DNA of 64,000 bases from Bugula neritina (GCA_964035545.1 OZ037768.1:16399375-16463374); one strand, 5' to 3'. Positions 10,601 to 24,400 are shown, counted from the first letter of the stretch. The notes: generated by a model from the sequence alone, not told the origin. Made by a program: numbers and translations.

Positions 10601-12384
10601 ATTTTTCACAAAGTTCAAAAGTATTTTTATTTAGCAAGCAGCATGCAACTCAAAGTAAAATCTGATAACATTGTGTCATCGTTATGTAATTGACTGTCTT
10701 TCTCAATGTAATGTTTACTAAGATCCAATGCATGTCTACCTGTAGTGTGATTAAGATTGCATTGTTATAAAAACTATTTCATTGTTAATTTCCTTTCTGT
10801 AAAATCCATCCCATATTGAAGACAGGAATTTTGATACAAAGTTGTGTTGCTTCCATGCAGGCAGTAGACAACTCTTAAATGGTCATATGACTTCGCTAAG
10901 GATATAAAACTCACAAACCTCACATTAAAGTTCCCTCAATATATTATTATGTAGAGAAATAATGTTACAATTTACGTAGCATCCAACAATGCATTATGTA
11001 CTACTAAACATGCAGCTGCCCAGTACCACTATAAATTGCACTTTTTGAAAACAATATCTCATACTTTTCCACCAACATTGCGTTTGGTAGATATTTAAAA
11101 ACTATGGAGAGCTCTGTTTACCTTCTATTGTAAAATTAAGGGACATGATATTATGCACTTGTGTCAGCACTTATATTGAGACTCAAGGACAACTTCAAAA
11201 TTACTATATTAACAACCTAGCTTGTTTACATTGTACTCAGTGACCTTCACTTATAAACTATATTAATCTAGCTAGAACAGATGAAAAGGTGATAAGTTAA
11301 CTTGCTGATAACAGATACAGAGAGCTTTATCTCGTAAAACATATAATGATACACAGAAAACTGTTTGATGTCAACAATTATGAATACCTGTATTTTTGTG
11401 TGCGAAAGTGGCAGAAATAAAGCTGCTAAAATTCTAAAGAGAAAATGCCTTTCATATAAAAGATATTTAATTTTTAGGAGGTTGATAAATATATACATTG
11501 GTTGCAGGCTTAAAATTTGTACATATCTATTACTTCACCCTTAAGTCAAACAAGACCATACCCAATATGCCAAACTATTAGAATATGCTTTTAAAAAAGG
11601 CAGATGTCTAAATAAATGCTTGCATGTATAAAGATACTGGAGATACTTTTTATTATTACAGCTAATTATAAATCACCTGCAAAAAATTAACCACCAAGTC
11701 CAAAAAATACTTATAGTTTCACACCCTTTAAATCATATATAATTCTTTAGAATTGCTGAATAACACAATATAAAGTAGCATATGACCACTAGCATAAAGC
11801 CTACTTTAATACTATCAAGATAGTAAAATGATAACTGACATGCTTATGATGGCAAAAATTTCTTTTGCCAAGTTACACTGCTCTTGTTGCAATATATATA
11901 ACGACTACCAGTCACTTGAAACGACTGAAGAAAAAAAGGAGTTTGAAAATCAGGTTTAAAATAATGCAATGTGATAGCTAAAACTACAGTGTCGGAAATT
12001 ACTTGTAAATAGATTTTGGTTGTCAATTCTTCACCTAGAAAGTTTGTAAATAAATACAATGAAAAATTAAGAATATTATCCTGTACTGCCTTATTATTCT
12101 GAAATTAAAATTATATGCTACCCTACATTGAATATTTGAAGACATCTAGTTCTTGATTAAAATACTTTTGTTATAACTAAAAAGAGCAGATCAATAAAAT
12201 AATATACTCAGTGTAATTAGACTTGTATAATAAAGACCCACGATTTCATGGGAATCCATATTTTACTCCATCCTCTCTACCCAAACAGGACAAAGTGGAG
12301 ATAGGTGAGGATATTTTACCCCATTATTTGTATTTGCTATTAGACAGCTTTCAAACCAAAATGTTAAGAATTTGATAATTAGGG
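7633..12384. other. Long intergenic stretch after the NKIRAS-like gene
   Basis: The first kilobase is probably the 3' UTR; an AATAAA lies at about 8565. Beyond that I see AT-rich sequence without spliced coding potential on either strand. Short frames at 9206-9406, 11268-11498 and 11844-12059 lack motifs. A block near 9205-9220 shares AATGGGCTGTTGTGT with the fold-back element at 1814 and may be a decayed relative. Confidence 0.45.
9591..9620. repeat. (CA)n microsatellite
   Basis: A run of about 14 CA dinucleotides with one CG interruption. A 20-bp perfect palindrome, CAGATATATTAATATATCTG, follows at 9669-9688. Confidence 0.9.
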
Positions 12385-13470
12385 ATAACGGGGCACAACG
12401 GTCATAGGGGGGTACAAAAACCGGTCAAATTCCGAGAAGTTATTGATTTAGTGTTGTGATTTTTTTAATTAAAAAGGTAATGATATAATTATTCAGCCAT
12501 TGTAGTTTCAACACTTGCGAAGCATACGTGTTGAAGAGGCGAGTAAAAAACTGTTTTTACCTACTTTTTGTACATTTTTGAAGATGTCATTAAAGCTTTA
12601 TAATTTTTTACACTCAGCGGTAACAAGCCTATTTTTTTACTGATATTGTTGCCATTGCTTGTCTCTACATTGCTTAACTATAGTATAATAGCAAAATCTA
12701 AAATAAATTTTTTTTGAGCCACATTTATTTTCAACTTGGCCACACAGGGCACAATAGACCACCTGATCATTACACCCTGATCACTGTTATTAGTTTGTTT
12801 GCCAAAAAAAATTAGTTGACATGTTAAAAAATTTATAGATATAGTCATTATTGACCTTTTTGTAAAATATCAAAGACATCATGGTAAGACTACAAAACTA
12901 CAAGGTTAAGCTGCCCTAATATAGACATCTTGTGAGCTGGTTATAGCTTTGCCATTTTATACATAATACAAAACACTCTGCTGTTACTACTAATGGATAG
13001 TCATGATATTCATTATACTCGTACATTATATTATTGAGAGAATATACATGTATATTTGACTAAAATAAATTGTGATTTGCTCATTTCCTCCCTCCCCCTT
13101 CCAAACTCCAGCCACAAACTTCAGCTTCCTTAGCTACAATTCATAAAAAAAATTCACCCGAAATTTTGTAGCACATGTTACTAAAAGTTTTTTTGATGAA
13201 AGTTCCTGTGAAGAGGAAATAGAGAAAACAATTATTAATTCTAAACAGTAATGATAATGGCACCGTAGAAATAAGTAATGTGCTTTTGACTTTGCCTCCC
13301 CGCTACCTGTGGTGTACAGCTAAAACATGATTTTTGCTGAAGAATTGAAAGAGTATTTTTATTTACTTGTGTATATTAAATAAATAAAGATCAGATCCAA
13401 CCAAATCAGCAAAGCTTCAATATATTTGTTGTGTCCCACCCAGTGGCCCATCGTGCCCCCCTCCCCCCTT
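12385..13470. mobile_element. Possible decayed DNA-transposon remnant with GGGGCAC-type ends
   Basis: At 12390 the plus strand reads GGGGCACAACGGTCAT. At 13440-13466 the reverse complement reads GGGGCACGATGGGCCAC. A third, direct copy of the motif (GGGCACAATAGACCACC) lies at about 12747. Ends facing inward about 1.07 kb apart would suit a DNA transposon. No transposase frame and no target duplication were found, so this is tentative. Confidence 0.3.
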
Positions 13471-13931
13471 GTTACTCCTACTGATAACATTTGCTATCGG
13501 CTGCAGTACGTATAAATCTATTTCAAAGTATAACTCTCCTAACTGTACATTCTGGCTTATAATATAAGCATTATAATATACATCGTGTTCTTTACCTGTG
13601 TCTCCATTCATTACAGTACAGCCACGTAAAATCAATAGACCTTCCTAGTAGAATTGTGATCAGTACATGGGTACACGTGATGTAATAACTGTAGAAAATC
13701 TTCTCACTAATCATTAAATCTCTTAACAATATGTATCGGCTTTCTAACATTTACGGTAAAGCTTTCATTACCTATTGAAGAAGTTTCCAAGTTGTCTTAT
13801 GAATAATTTCTTAGTTTTTATGTAGTAATGTTTCTAGATAAATTGCTTGGACTAAATAGTGCACATGAAATGATCAATAATTAAGGCATCTGCCTTGGTG
13901 GTCACATTTTAAAATCACACACATATCAACT

Positions 13932-14175
13932 CTCACTCATTCACGCCATGCAGTTTATAGTTACTATTCCTGTGAAAAACCCCATGGAAAGGGTTTTTTG
14001 TTAACTCAGGCTAAGGACTTAATCAGATGAGGCACATGAGCAATTATCATGGCTGGATGCTCCTCCTAACATAACCAATTGCCTTTGTTGGGGTTCGAAC
14101 CCATGACTTTGTGTTTGCTAGGCCAAACACTCTAACCACCAGACCACGGCTATTCCCTCACACTCTTATGAGTCT
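13932..14175 (-). mobile_element. tRNA-derived SINE with 8-bp target-site duplication
   Basis: On the minus strand a tRNA-like head begins GGAATAGCCGTGGTCTGG, containing an A-box-like GTGGTCTGGTGGTTAGAGTG. It is followed by a perfect B box, GGGTTCGAACCC (plus-strand 14091-14102). That spacing fits an internal RNA polymerase III promoter. The body then diverges from any tRNA and runs about 150 bp to the left. The element is flanked by the identical 8-mer TATCAACT (13924-13931 and 14176-14183), as expected after LINE-driven insertion. The tRNA-like part does not fold cleanly to a whole cloverleaf with an acceptor stem, so I call it a SINE and not a tRNA gene. Confidence 0.8.
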
Positions 14176-14183
14176 TATCAACT

Positions 14184-15654
14184 AATACACTTTTATTGTT
14201 GGCCAAAAAGGTCTTTGTTGTATGGAGTTATCCCTGGGTCTCTTTAATTCAACATATTTGCACTTGCCCCTGATTTTTCAATATGGGCAAAGCAAATAAT
14301 TTGAACCTAATGCTTCTCTATGACAAGCACTATTATATTGTAGCATTTGTAGAGGATAAACTTATAGCCACTGCAAGCATAATATATTATTACCATGTAT
14401 AAGAAAATTATGACTATAGATCTATAATTGTTAAGCCTAATATCTTTCTTTGCAGTCTTAATTATTGTGCCTTTTCTTACCTAGCTATATATGCATGTTT
14501 TGTAAAACGGGAAAATGAATTGAAACTAGCTTGAAGGTTGAGACAGAGTGTTAGAAGTTGTATAATGAATAGAAATATACCAAGATATTCAAGTTACAAT
14601 AATTACTATATAAAAAAGAGTACATTGCATAGTAGCAGATCTAGGCCATATTCCTTTGTAGTTATACTATAATTTCAATTTAAGTGCATGTAAATATGAA
14701 GCTAATAGATACATGCAAACTTTTTTATGCCTGTTGAGTACACTTTTTTTTAAAAATATCATTATTCAAACTATTCGCAGTGCACAAAGAACCTAGTGTC
14801 ATGAATTGAGTTCTCCACAAAACAGCTGTGAAATAATAGATTTTCTCTAAACTCAAGTTTTGTACAAGTTTTAAATCGAAAAAAATCAAAATGCTTTTTT
14901 TAGTGATCAGCTGCAAACTCTAACACAGATTTTGATATAAGGATATATTATATATTATATATATTATTATAATTGTCAAATAATGATTATAGTTTAAGCT
15001 GATATATCTGCATGAACCAAGAAATTGTATCATAGTCTCACTACAGCTTGTAGCTATAAGCCTATAACTGTTGGCTCTTTATTTGTAAGTAATAAATAGT
15101 TATATTGCTTATTACGTAGATTCTGCCTCCTAAGATTCCAAATATTGGTTATATCAATAAGGTTATGCCACCGCGTAAGAATTACATGTGTAATAGTACA
15201 ACGTTTGATGTAATTACTGACTGACGATTTGATTGAGCGTTATACGCGCTGTTATGGAGTTGTCCTCAAAACATCGCGTAATATAGGCTGACCTCATTTG
15301 CAATTTATGCATTGCTGAGCTCCGCATTCATCTACGCGCAATGCCAATTGGGTATTTTGAATTCTTTATAATACTATAATTATTATATAAACGTATGAAT
15401 ATTACCAATTTCCATTTGAGACGCGCTCGTGTAATACCTCTACTCTTACTGAGGTTCTACAATAATTGCACGATAAATCAACTAGTTCAGCTTGAAACTT
15501 CACATTTTGATTTATTAATATTATTCAAATGAAAATTTTATATATTGAAATTTTCACTTTGATTTTGTTTTAAGTCTTTTTAGTTTTTTACGTAGTCTCA
15601 GTCTGATGACTCATAAGTCAAGTGTTATGGTTTTACTCTTTTAGTTTTAGTTTT
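14184..15654. other. Intergenic, no gene seen
   Basis: AT-rich sequence with a short TATATTA-rich block near 14945-14975. No coding, RNA or transposon signal was recognised. Confidence 0.5.
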
Positions 15655-16250
15655 ACTTTTAAAATTACTATTACTATTACTATTAGTATTAGTATAACTA
15701 TAACGATAAGCATTCCTATTACTATTACTATTAGTATTACTATTACTATTAGTATTAGTGTATAAAATAATATAATTATAATATTAATAACTAAAGTAAT
15801 AGTAATACTAATACTAATACTAATAGTAATAGTAATAGTTATACTTATAGTTATACTTATACTTATAGTAATACTAATACTAGGTGAGTTAGTTAATACT
15901 CATAGAATTACTATTAGTATTAAGTATTAGGGATGGTGATACTGGTAGTGATACTGATAAGTAATAGCGGTAGCATTGTGATACTTGGTTACTGATTCTG
16001 ATTCAGATTGGGAGCGCCATAGCCCATAGTCACTAGTGATCGTAATAATCCTAATCATAGTATAAACATGGCATAGTCATACTCATGTCTCATAGTGATA
16101 GTGATAATGATACTCATATTCATACTCAGTATAAGTTTCAATGAAAATGAAAATATAAATGATAAAATTAAAAATGTTATTATTAAATATTATTCAATAT
16201 TACTATTAATAGGTACTATGTCATAATCATATTGATAATCATAATGAATG
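15655..16250. repeat. Degenerate hexamer-like (ACTATT/AGTATT) tract
   Basis: A run of six-base words such as ACTATT, AGTATT and ACTATA. The reverse-complement words (AATAGT, AATACT) follow after about 100 bp, so the tract is roughly mirror-like in its first 250 bp. It then decays into ATx-type triplets. It is the same class of sequence as the tract at 4039. Confidence 0.7.
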
Positions 16251-16262
16251 TGGTGTTACAAG

Positions 16263-17150
16263 GTCATACCTCAAGCTCATGGCTCATTTCCATTACGGTG
16301 ATTACCAGTTACCTCTGGTCTGCCACAGAGATTGGTTTTAGGACCAATACGCTTCCTCGTCTTCATCAATAACTTACCTGACTCTCTGGATTGCTTGTGT
16401 GCCTTGTTTGCTGATGACACTCTTGACTGCTCACGTACCTTGTTTGCTGATGGCAGCTTTATCTATTAGGATATAGCCTCATTGAGTGGCCGCAGTAGGT
16501 TCCAACGACACCTAGATTGGTACTTAGTGCTTGGTCAGACAAGTGGGATATGTCATTCAACATTTCTAAGAGCATAACCATAAGCTTTAACTTTGTAGCC
16601 AAAACTTCCAAATACATGTATCAGTGCTAAATCATGTAGAATCTACAAACTACCTGGGTGTCACATGACGGTCAGATTGCTGGTTCAGTAAACATACATA
16701 CAAAAATACACGATGCTAAAAGACAATTGGGTATGGTTCAGAGAGCTACTCTACTGACCCCCTGAACGAGTACAGCTGATTGCATGTAAATCATTATGTT
16801 TGTTGCACCTTTAGTGTGCTAGCACAGCTTGGGGCTCAGCAAAAATGCAACCAAATGCTGGACAGCTCATAAACAATATCAAAGGTCGAAGAGATACCAA
16901 AAGCACCATAAAGAAATTCTGCCTACAGCCGTTTGAACAAAAAACGAAAACCAGACATATTAATTTTCTGAAGATTTTGACAAAAGAACAACATCTAGCT
17001 CTCAGATTTGCCTATGATGACCTGTCAACAACCAGCACTATACCTACGTCCGACTTGCTTCCAGTGAACAGTGTTCTCCCAAGGACTATTGGATATCTAA
17101 AAATTTGTCACGCTCGAGACAATAGCTTAGAGATCTTCATGTAGACAAGA
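16263..17150 (+). pseudogene. Decayed non-LTR retrotransposon (LINE) reverse transcriptase fragment
   Basis: At 16308-16430 one frame reads VTSGLPQRLVLGPIRF, then FINNLPDSLDCL, then LFADDTLDC. This is the reverse-transcriptase core of Jockey/CR1-like LINEs: VTSGVPQGSVLGP, INDLP, and the FADD catalytic motif. Further pieces appear in other frames: SAWSDKWDMSFNISKS (about 16530), ESTNYLGVT (about 16645), CASTAW (about 16815). A 99-codon frame at 16845-17144 (RRDTKSTIKK, HLALRFAYDD) looks like the 3' end of the ORF2 product. Frame changes, stops and a short internal duplication near 16410-16460 show that it is dead. The G of PQG is replaced by R. Confidence 0.8.
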
Positions 17151-17236
17151 TTAAATTCATGTTCAGTTAATACAGCATAAAACCTGTACTAATTGTGTGG
17201 CTATTGTCCAATGACTACCCTACATATTACCCATAT

Positions 17237-17316
17237 GCGGCACACCTCTAGGGCGGCACACCTCTAGGGCGGCACACCTCTAGGGCGGCACACCTCTAGG
17301 GCGGCACACCTCTAGG
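17237..17316. repeat. Five perfect copies of a 16-bp unit
   Basis: GCGGCACACCTCTAGG is repeated five times without change, about 90 bp after the last LINE-like coding. It is GC-rich in an AT-rich setting. It may be the tandem 3' tail of the LINE or an independent young expansion. Confidence 0.9.
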
Positions 17317-18485
17317 GCGATCCGATTTGATGATCACTTTGATTAAGTCTAAGTATCATCCTTATAAATTATTATTATCAATTTATTAAACTCAAGTTGA
17401 ACCTAATAACCGCAACACTGTTTTATATTAACCCTATTCATTATAAGGACAGTCCTAATTTTAGTACCACTTTCGTTTTGCTGCTGACTTCTGCTTTGAG
17501 TTTAAAGTTAAGTTTCTATTTTTAATCTGATAATGGCTACTGCTGGTAAAAATAACACTCTACTTTCACTCTATGCCTATTACTAAGTTACTCTTAGGAC
17601 TTAATCCTACTGTTTTGATTTTGAGTCTAAAATTTCATCAGCATTTACAAAAATAATTTTTTGTAATTATCATCTTAGTTGGAATTGAAGTTCAACTGTA
17701 GATGTAAAAATTATTTGTTATTTAAAGTTGAATCTAAAAGCTAAAACTGTAAAAAGTTTTTGTAGTTGACTTGGCACGTTGTGGGCAGTGATAAATTTTA
17801 CCAAGACCTTAATAATCCCGTAGCATAAGCCAGCTCTTAAATGCAGTTCTTGTTGCATTTCATGAAACGATTGATAGGCCTTTACCCAGTAAACAGGTCT
17901 TGTATAAGTTCAATTGTAATCGCTATAAGAGAACTAGTAGGGCTGAGTTACACAACTATGTTAAAATTTGTAAGAGAATTTGACAAAGCATGGTAATTGC
18001 TTGCTGCACATATTTTTGTTTTTGCTAGATTGGCAGTTGACCTCATGTTTATAGAATATTTTCAAGGTCAAATTACCTATACACAATGATTTCATTGTTC
18101 TTATTATTACTTATGTGTAAAGCTGCATAAAATATGTTCCTTATTAATATAGCTGTATGAATACCTTGTCAACAAAAGTTTACCTATTGTGTTTAACCAT
18201 GAAATGTTGATATGTAATTCACCTCTGTGACTCTATTCAAGTTACAAGGTCAACTGTGTGGGTTGATAACATTTTCTAGTTGTCCTGCGACTTTTCTAAA
18301 ATCATTTGTTGCTTATACACACAGGTAGGAGCTTGGACTATTTGGCAGATTTATTACAGTATACTGTATCTCTAAAGCAATCTTTGTCTTTTTGTCTATA
18401 GGGCAGCAATTAAATACCATTCATTATATGGCTGAGGCAGGACAAATACTATACTTTCTCTTCACACTGTGACTGGTCTGTAGCC
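17317..18485. other. Upstream region of EEPD1
   Basis: AT-rich sequence without coding evidence. It should hold the promoter and 5' UTR of the gene at 18486. I see no confident core promoter element. Confidence 0.4.
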
Positions 18486-21400
18486 ATGGGTGGATGTAAT
18501 AGCTTATGTATACCAACTAAAAACCCCAACCTTTGCCGAGAAAATCATGCTTCTCTTCCTAAATTACGGAGCTCAAAGCGACATTACAATACCACATACA
18601 GCCATGCGGAAGTTCTCCACAGCCCTGATTCGATCAATATCAAGTAAGCTAATAGTTATGCGATTTTTCTATCACTTTTGTATTAACAACCATTGTTTTC
18701 CTTTCATTATTAGTGAAAGATTTTTGTTATATTTCGATTTTGCTATCGGCAGTTATGAGTCATAACTTATGCTTAGACATTTTCAACATAACACGGTATG
18801 GTTTGGCATAGTGACAGGCTAAGTAAAGAGTTCATTGATGTCAATGCTTGACTAGTTACATAAAGACAGGTTCAGATAATAGGCCTTGCTCATATCAAAA
18901 TTGTTCAAAAATTGGGTGATGCTCTCAATTTAGTACATCATTTGAAGATTCAGAGTACAACATGGTTATGGGATGTTTTTATAGCACAGCTTCGGAAGAG
19001 GAGTTGATGACATTGCCTGGTATCAACCGAGCCACTGCCAAGAATATTGTTGAATATAGACAACAGATAGGCTCTTTTAAACAAGTAGAAGATCTAGCGG
19101 TTGTCTTTGGAGTTGGTGCTACTAAACTAGAGAGTTTGAGGACTGAAATATGTGTTGCCAAACCTAAACAAAGCAAATCAAGCAGTCCGAACGGCAGCTT
19201 GAATGGCGTTGAGCCAACTGCACCCAAGTCCAAGCCACTCTCACATAAACGAGTCAATGTAAACACATCCAATGTATTCCAGTTAATGAAAGTTAAAGGC
19301 ATTGGTTTGATCATGGCTCAGAATATTGTGGCTTATAGAGATAAGAAGGGGCAGTTTAGAGCAATAGATGATTTGCTCAAAGTAAAGGGCATTGGTCCTG
19401 CCATCTTGAGTATTATTAGACTTGAACTTTGTCTGGACGATCAGTTGGACCAGCAGAGTAACTCCGCCGACAGCGGCATCGGTCCATCGTCAGCTCATCC
19501 TCCAGCTGCCATAAGCTTGCGTTCTCCTGATTCTACCTCCACCACTAGTGACCACGTGAGTCAGCTGGTTGCCATGTGCGGTCCACTGACTGAGAGCTCC
19601 AACAGACCAGATGTCACACCATTTGATTTCAAAATGGATGGCAGGAAGGTTGTTAGGATAGCGTCGTGGAACATACAACAACTCACAGATGACAAAGTCA
19701 ACAACCCAGGGGTTAAAGAAGTGGTCTGTATGACCATCCTGGAGAATGGGTATGATATGCACCTACCATGTTCTCTCGCCATATTCTCTCTGTAGTGTTG
19801 TGTAATGGGTGGTAATTCACAACCGAAATACTAAAATTTAGATGTGACAATGATTTACATGTACATTGAATATCATCGAGCCTAACATGTACTGAGGAGA
19901 TGCTGGTAGAGCTAGCTAGCTGCTAATATGATATTATCCTACTTTGAACTGTCAGCATAGGCCTGTGTCATCTTTCTTGCAGCTGTTGAGTCGTACTATA
20001 TTTCAAGATATGTTACCCACTACTGTGTATGAACCTAATGTTACAATATTGAAAATAGTTGGCCTGCATAGTGGTTGGAGCACTTGTTGTTCTTGTTTAA
20101 CACTTGAATACTGCTGTCAGCCTTCCTAGTGCCACTCTGCATTACACTAGTTATTATCCCAAACCCCTGACACTTAACAGAAGTGTTGTAGTCATTACTT
20201 TCAATATCTACTAAGTCACAGGTCATGTATGCTGCCTGCTGGTGGAACTCCAAGAATAGTGACATAATTTGCTACTTATTTGGCAGTTGAATGTGACTAC
20301 TACTGCTGCATTTGATGATCAGACCACTAAATGGGTTGATAACTTGGTTAGAATAATAGTTGGCGATCCTGTGCCATAGTGGGTACTTTGACTATTCAAT
20401 GAATCTACTAGACTAGCTATAAGGCATCTACTGGTTTATGGTTGAAAGACAGTGTGGCAATGATGACTTACAAACTATACTCTGTAATTTCCAGATATTA
20501 TTTAAATTAAAATTCCCAAGTATGAGTCAAGTTCATTATATCCTGGAGTGGAATACTCCTAAGAAGGCTGTCAGTTACTGAAGCTATTAGATTGTAGCTG
20601 CCAGTGCAAGTCTCATGATAGTCTGCACTTTGTTCTCTGGACTCATGGTTCAACAATTGTTATTGTATGCACATGACCCTTTTATCTAGATGGGAATTGA
20701 ATGTTGTCATTTTAATCTCCCTAAATGTTTTAACTTCAGTAGAGGGACTGTGGTTGAGTGATAATACTTTTATTTGATCTCTGCTTCAACATCAATAGCT
20801 GACTTCTCATATAACGTGTCATCCTAGGTTTTCTTTCACACTTTCTTTACATCATGAAGTCATAATATTTATTGAAGAATGCAAGATATGTCTGTGCCTC
20901 TGCAAAATTTCACTTTGATAATTTTGAAAATTCTACATAGTGCTGGTAGGTTTGTTAACCATTCAAGTGAAACATGTTCCTCAACTATTTGACTATGCAA
21001 TATATTGAAAACTCACTAAATTGAAAAAATGTCCAATATAATAGGTCTTAATTATGTATAGCCTATCACAATGCCGTTTGTATCTGACCAAGTACATATT
21101 AAGTTGGAATACTATGAGCAGGAATAATGTCAGAGCCAAAACGCTGCCATCTTTTGTACCCAAATACATTTCCTAGCTGAATTTAATATTTGGAAGTATT
21201 GACATTCTATCTATTTATGTGCTGGAATTTTCAGGTTTGGCCTAATAGCTTTTCAAGAAGTGGCCAAGAAGGATGCTCTTCAAAAGATATGTGATGAGCT
21301 GAACAACCCTACACTGCCGAGTGTGAGCAAGTGGAGGGGTGCCAGGGGGCACTGGGAGGTGCGAGTATCCACCACCCCTACTGGTAGAATGTTCCAAGGG

Positions 21401-24400
21401 GTGGAGTACAACGGCTTCCTCTACGACACAGAGCAAGATATCACTCTGCTCTCAGCTTCTCTCATTGAAAATTCTGGTGCTGAAGGGAATGAGAAATCTT
21501 TCGTCAGAAAGCCATATGTGGGTCATTTCAAGGTAGGCATTTTAATTATGTTATGAGGGAGGATTCGGATAGCAAGACCTGTGTGGGTGGGTTGGAACTA
21601 GTGAGTCAATCTATTCATTTCTATGAAAGATGAAAATAACATACCTGATAATAACATATCATTGGGCAGCTTTACAGTTAAGTCTGATATTACTACCTCT
21701 AGCTGTAACCACACTGAATAGAAATATTCTAAAGAAATATTTTCAGTAATAATTGTAGGCTAAAGAGATTTGAGTATAAAATTTCCTATGGCATGACTAT
21801 GGGGCCGCCAACTTATATTTAAATGACTCTTCAACATGGTTTTAGTGGCCAGTTAGTAATTTATTTTAATGGCTTACATAATTAATTTGTTAGATAAATA
21901 TATGGCTGGTACTTGATAGATTAATTAGTTAATGGCATTGCCTTCAATGTCATTTAAATTGGCCCAGATTGTTTTTGGTTACTAGCATCCAAATGTTGTG
22001 TAGCTTAGCCCCATTTTTAAACTAAATATTTTTCTTCACTCACACTTTAGGTGTGCGCATCATGATGGTTTGAAAATTCTATGGTGGTTACAAAAACACT
22101 GATCAAGACAATTTAAACATGTTTACTAGAAATACCACTTTATAGAGTGCACTTTTTATTTGTAAAGCTTTTTTTAGTATAATAATTACATTATAAATAA
22201 TATTAACTTTTAGACCACATTAGGAGTAGTTGTTTTTTATTGCTGAAAGTTTGTAATTTTAATAATTTTTGAAAAGTGAATATCATTCTCCATAGGACAC
22301 CTACATGTTGTATGAATGCTACTTATACCCCAGCTGCATGTTGTGTGAGAATATTAGTAATTCAATGTGATGGTAGGCTGCCAGGGTTGTCTAGTTAGTC
22401 CTCTCTGCTCCAGATATAACCATAGGCAAGCTGGTGTAGTGCTGTGAAGTGAAGGTTGCACAGAGGGTTGATATTTGAATGTTTCTTATTTTAGCTGCAC
22501 ACTGTAGACGTGACTGTGTGCTCCGTTCACCTTAAAGCAGCGGGTCTCAAGAACGAGGACCTGGACGACTCTAAGCTGGAGGCAACTACAGTACTTGAAA
22601 TAGCCAAAGCAGTGGAGAAGAAACTGGAGAATGAGAAAGATGTGATTATATTGGGAGACTTCAACATGTCCCCTGACTCCCAAGGTAGGACTCTACTTCA
22701 ACATGTCCCCTGACTCCCAAGGTAGGATGACTCCCAAAAGTAGTTCAACCACATTACAAGAATGTAGACTACAGTTTATTCAGTGCTACTTGCCAGAATG
22801 ATGCACCTTAAGCTTGCTGGCTCACGCACTCCTATACTAGTCATTATAACCAGTAATACTAGTAATGTAACTAGTAGTATTAGTAGTAGTAGTAACTGTA
22901 ACACTTGTAATGCTACTAGTAACTTACTAATACTTCTGATGGTATTACTGATCATAGTACTACTAGTGCTACTATTGCCAGTAGTAGTTCTGCTGTTACT
23001 AGTCGTAAGACTAGTAATGTAGTGATAAATGTCATGCTGGAGCTGGAAGTATAACTAATGACTGACTGTGGATTAAAGTTGAAATAAAGACTAGCTACTA
23101 TATATAGATCTGATTTGGACTGCAGCCAGTTATCTTCTGTGTGGTTGTGTTTTATCTAAACTCTTAGCCTAAGCCCCTGGGCTTATGCTTATTAATCACC
23201 GGATTATTATATTTTGATAAGTATAATGATAGCCGTGTTATCAATCCTGTATTAGTACTATACTAGCATTAGGCTGCATTAATAGTTCTAAAAGTTGTGT
23301 GCGAAGTTCAGGTAACTGAAGTTTTTTTAAATTTCAACTGTTAGAATTTTAGATAATTTTGTTGTTCAATTATTGAAAATGTATTCACTGAAAGTAACTT
23401 GCACTCATAGCATAAACTGTAAATAATGGCACTATTGTTCTAGTCAAGTGTTGATACATATCGCGTAACTATGTAACGTACTGAATGGGTAACTGAGGGG
23501 GTGGGTGAGAGCGTGAAATTCCTAAGACGTTACTGTTACTAATGGTACTCAAACAATAATATTATGCTAGTAACATTCATTGGTTTCCTGTGTATTAATC
23601 AACCTCAGTTTGACCTCGGCCTGTTCATCCCTCAGGTTGTGTTCAGTGCTGTCGTTCTATTGCATCGGTTTTTTGAAGTTGCCTTCTCTTATGTGAAGGC
23701 TGCATAATAAGAAATCCAACCTAAGGTTTATATTCCCTAGGGCTCAGTGATGACGATTATACTATGCAGACTCTTGAGGTGTATAATACCTAAATAGATG
23801 CTTTGCAATGAACTCTTTTGTGGAACAACGCTCCATAAAGAAAGATATTAGTTGTTGGCTAAATTCTATTGAATTGAAACTACCATTATTTTCACCTCAC
23901 ATCAAACTTCAACATTGCAGGTTAATGTATTTGATAAGGTTCGGTTCAGTGAAATTGGAGATTCATAGTTGCAGTGAGCAGTGACATCAGTCACTAAATA
24001 GGAATAAGTTGGAACAGCTGTTTTTGTCACTATGCAGTTGCTATGTTTCAAATAAAACAAACTAAAAACTAATTTTCCTGGCAACAATAAATTTTGGGAA
24101 ATTTCATAGAATTAGATTCCAATAAAATAAGTTTTCCCAAGTACTAGTGACATCTGACAAAGCAGTGCTATAATGTCATGGTTCCTTAGTTTTGGCTAGT
24201 AATGAACAATAACCTTCCAGCAGGTCGAAGGCCTGATCTGTTAAGTTCAACCCATTATTTCAGCCTTATATATTATTTATACTATTATTATGGTATAATC
24301 TGTATGTTCTACTAGATTCTCAGCAACTTCCACTAAAATTTTGTCACCCCAACGCACTTGCTCTGGGAAGAATGTTGACTAATGGGTCAACCAATGGTAG

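Noticed and set aside
14085-14155. Stand-alone tRNA gene on the minus strand
   Set aside because: A and B boxes are present, but there is no complete acceptor stem or clean anticodon arm. The unit extends about 150 bp further and is bounded by target duplications, so it is the head of a SINE.
18979-19782. Minus-strand frames opposite EEPD1 exon 2
   Set aside because: Antisense shadows of a long, conserved coding exon.
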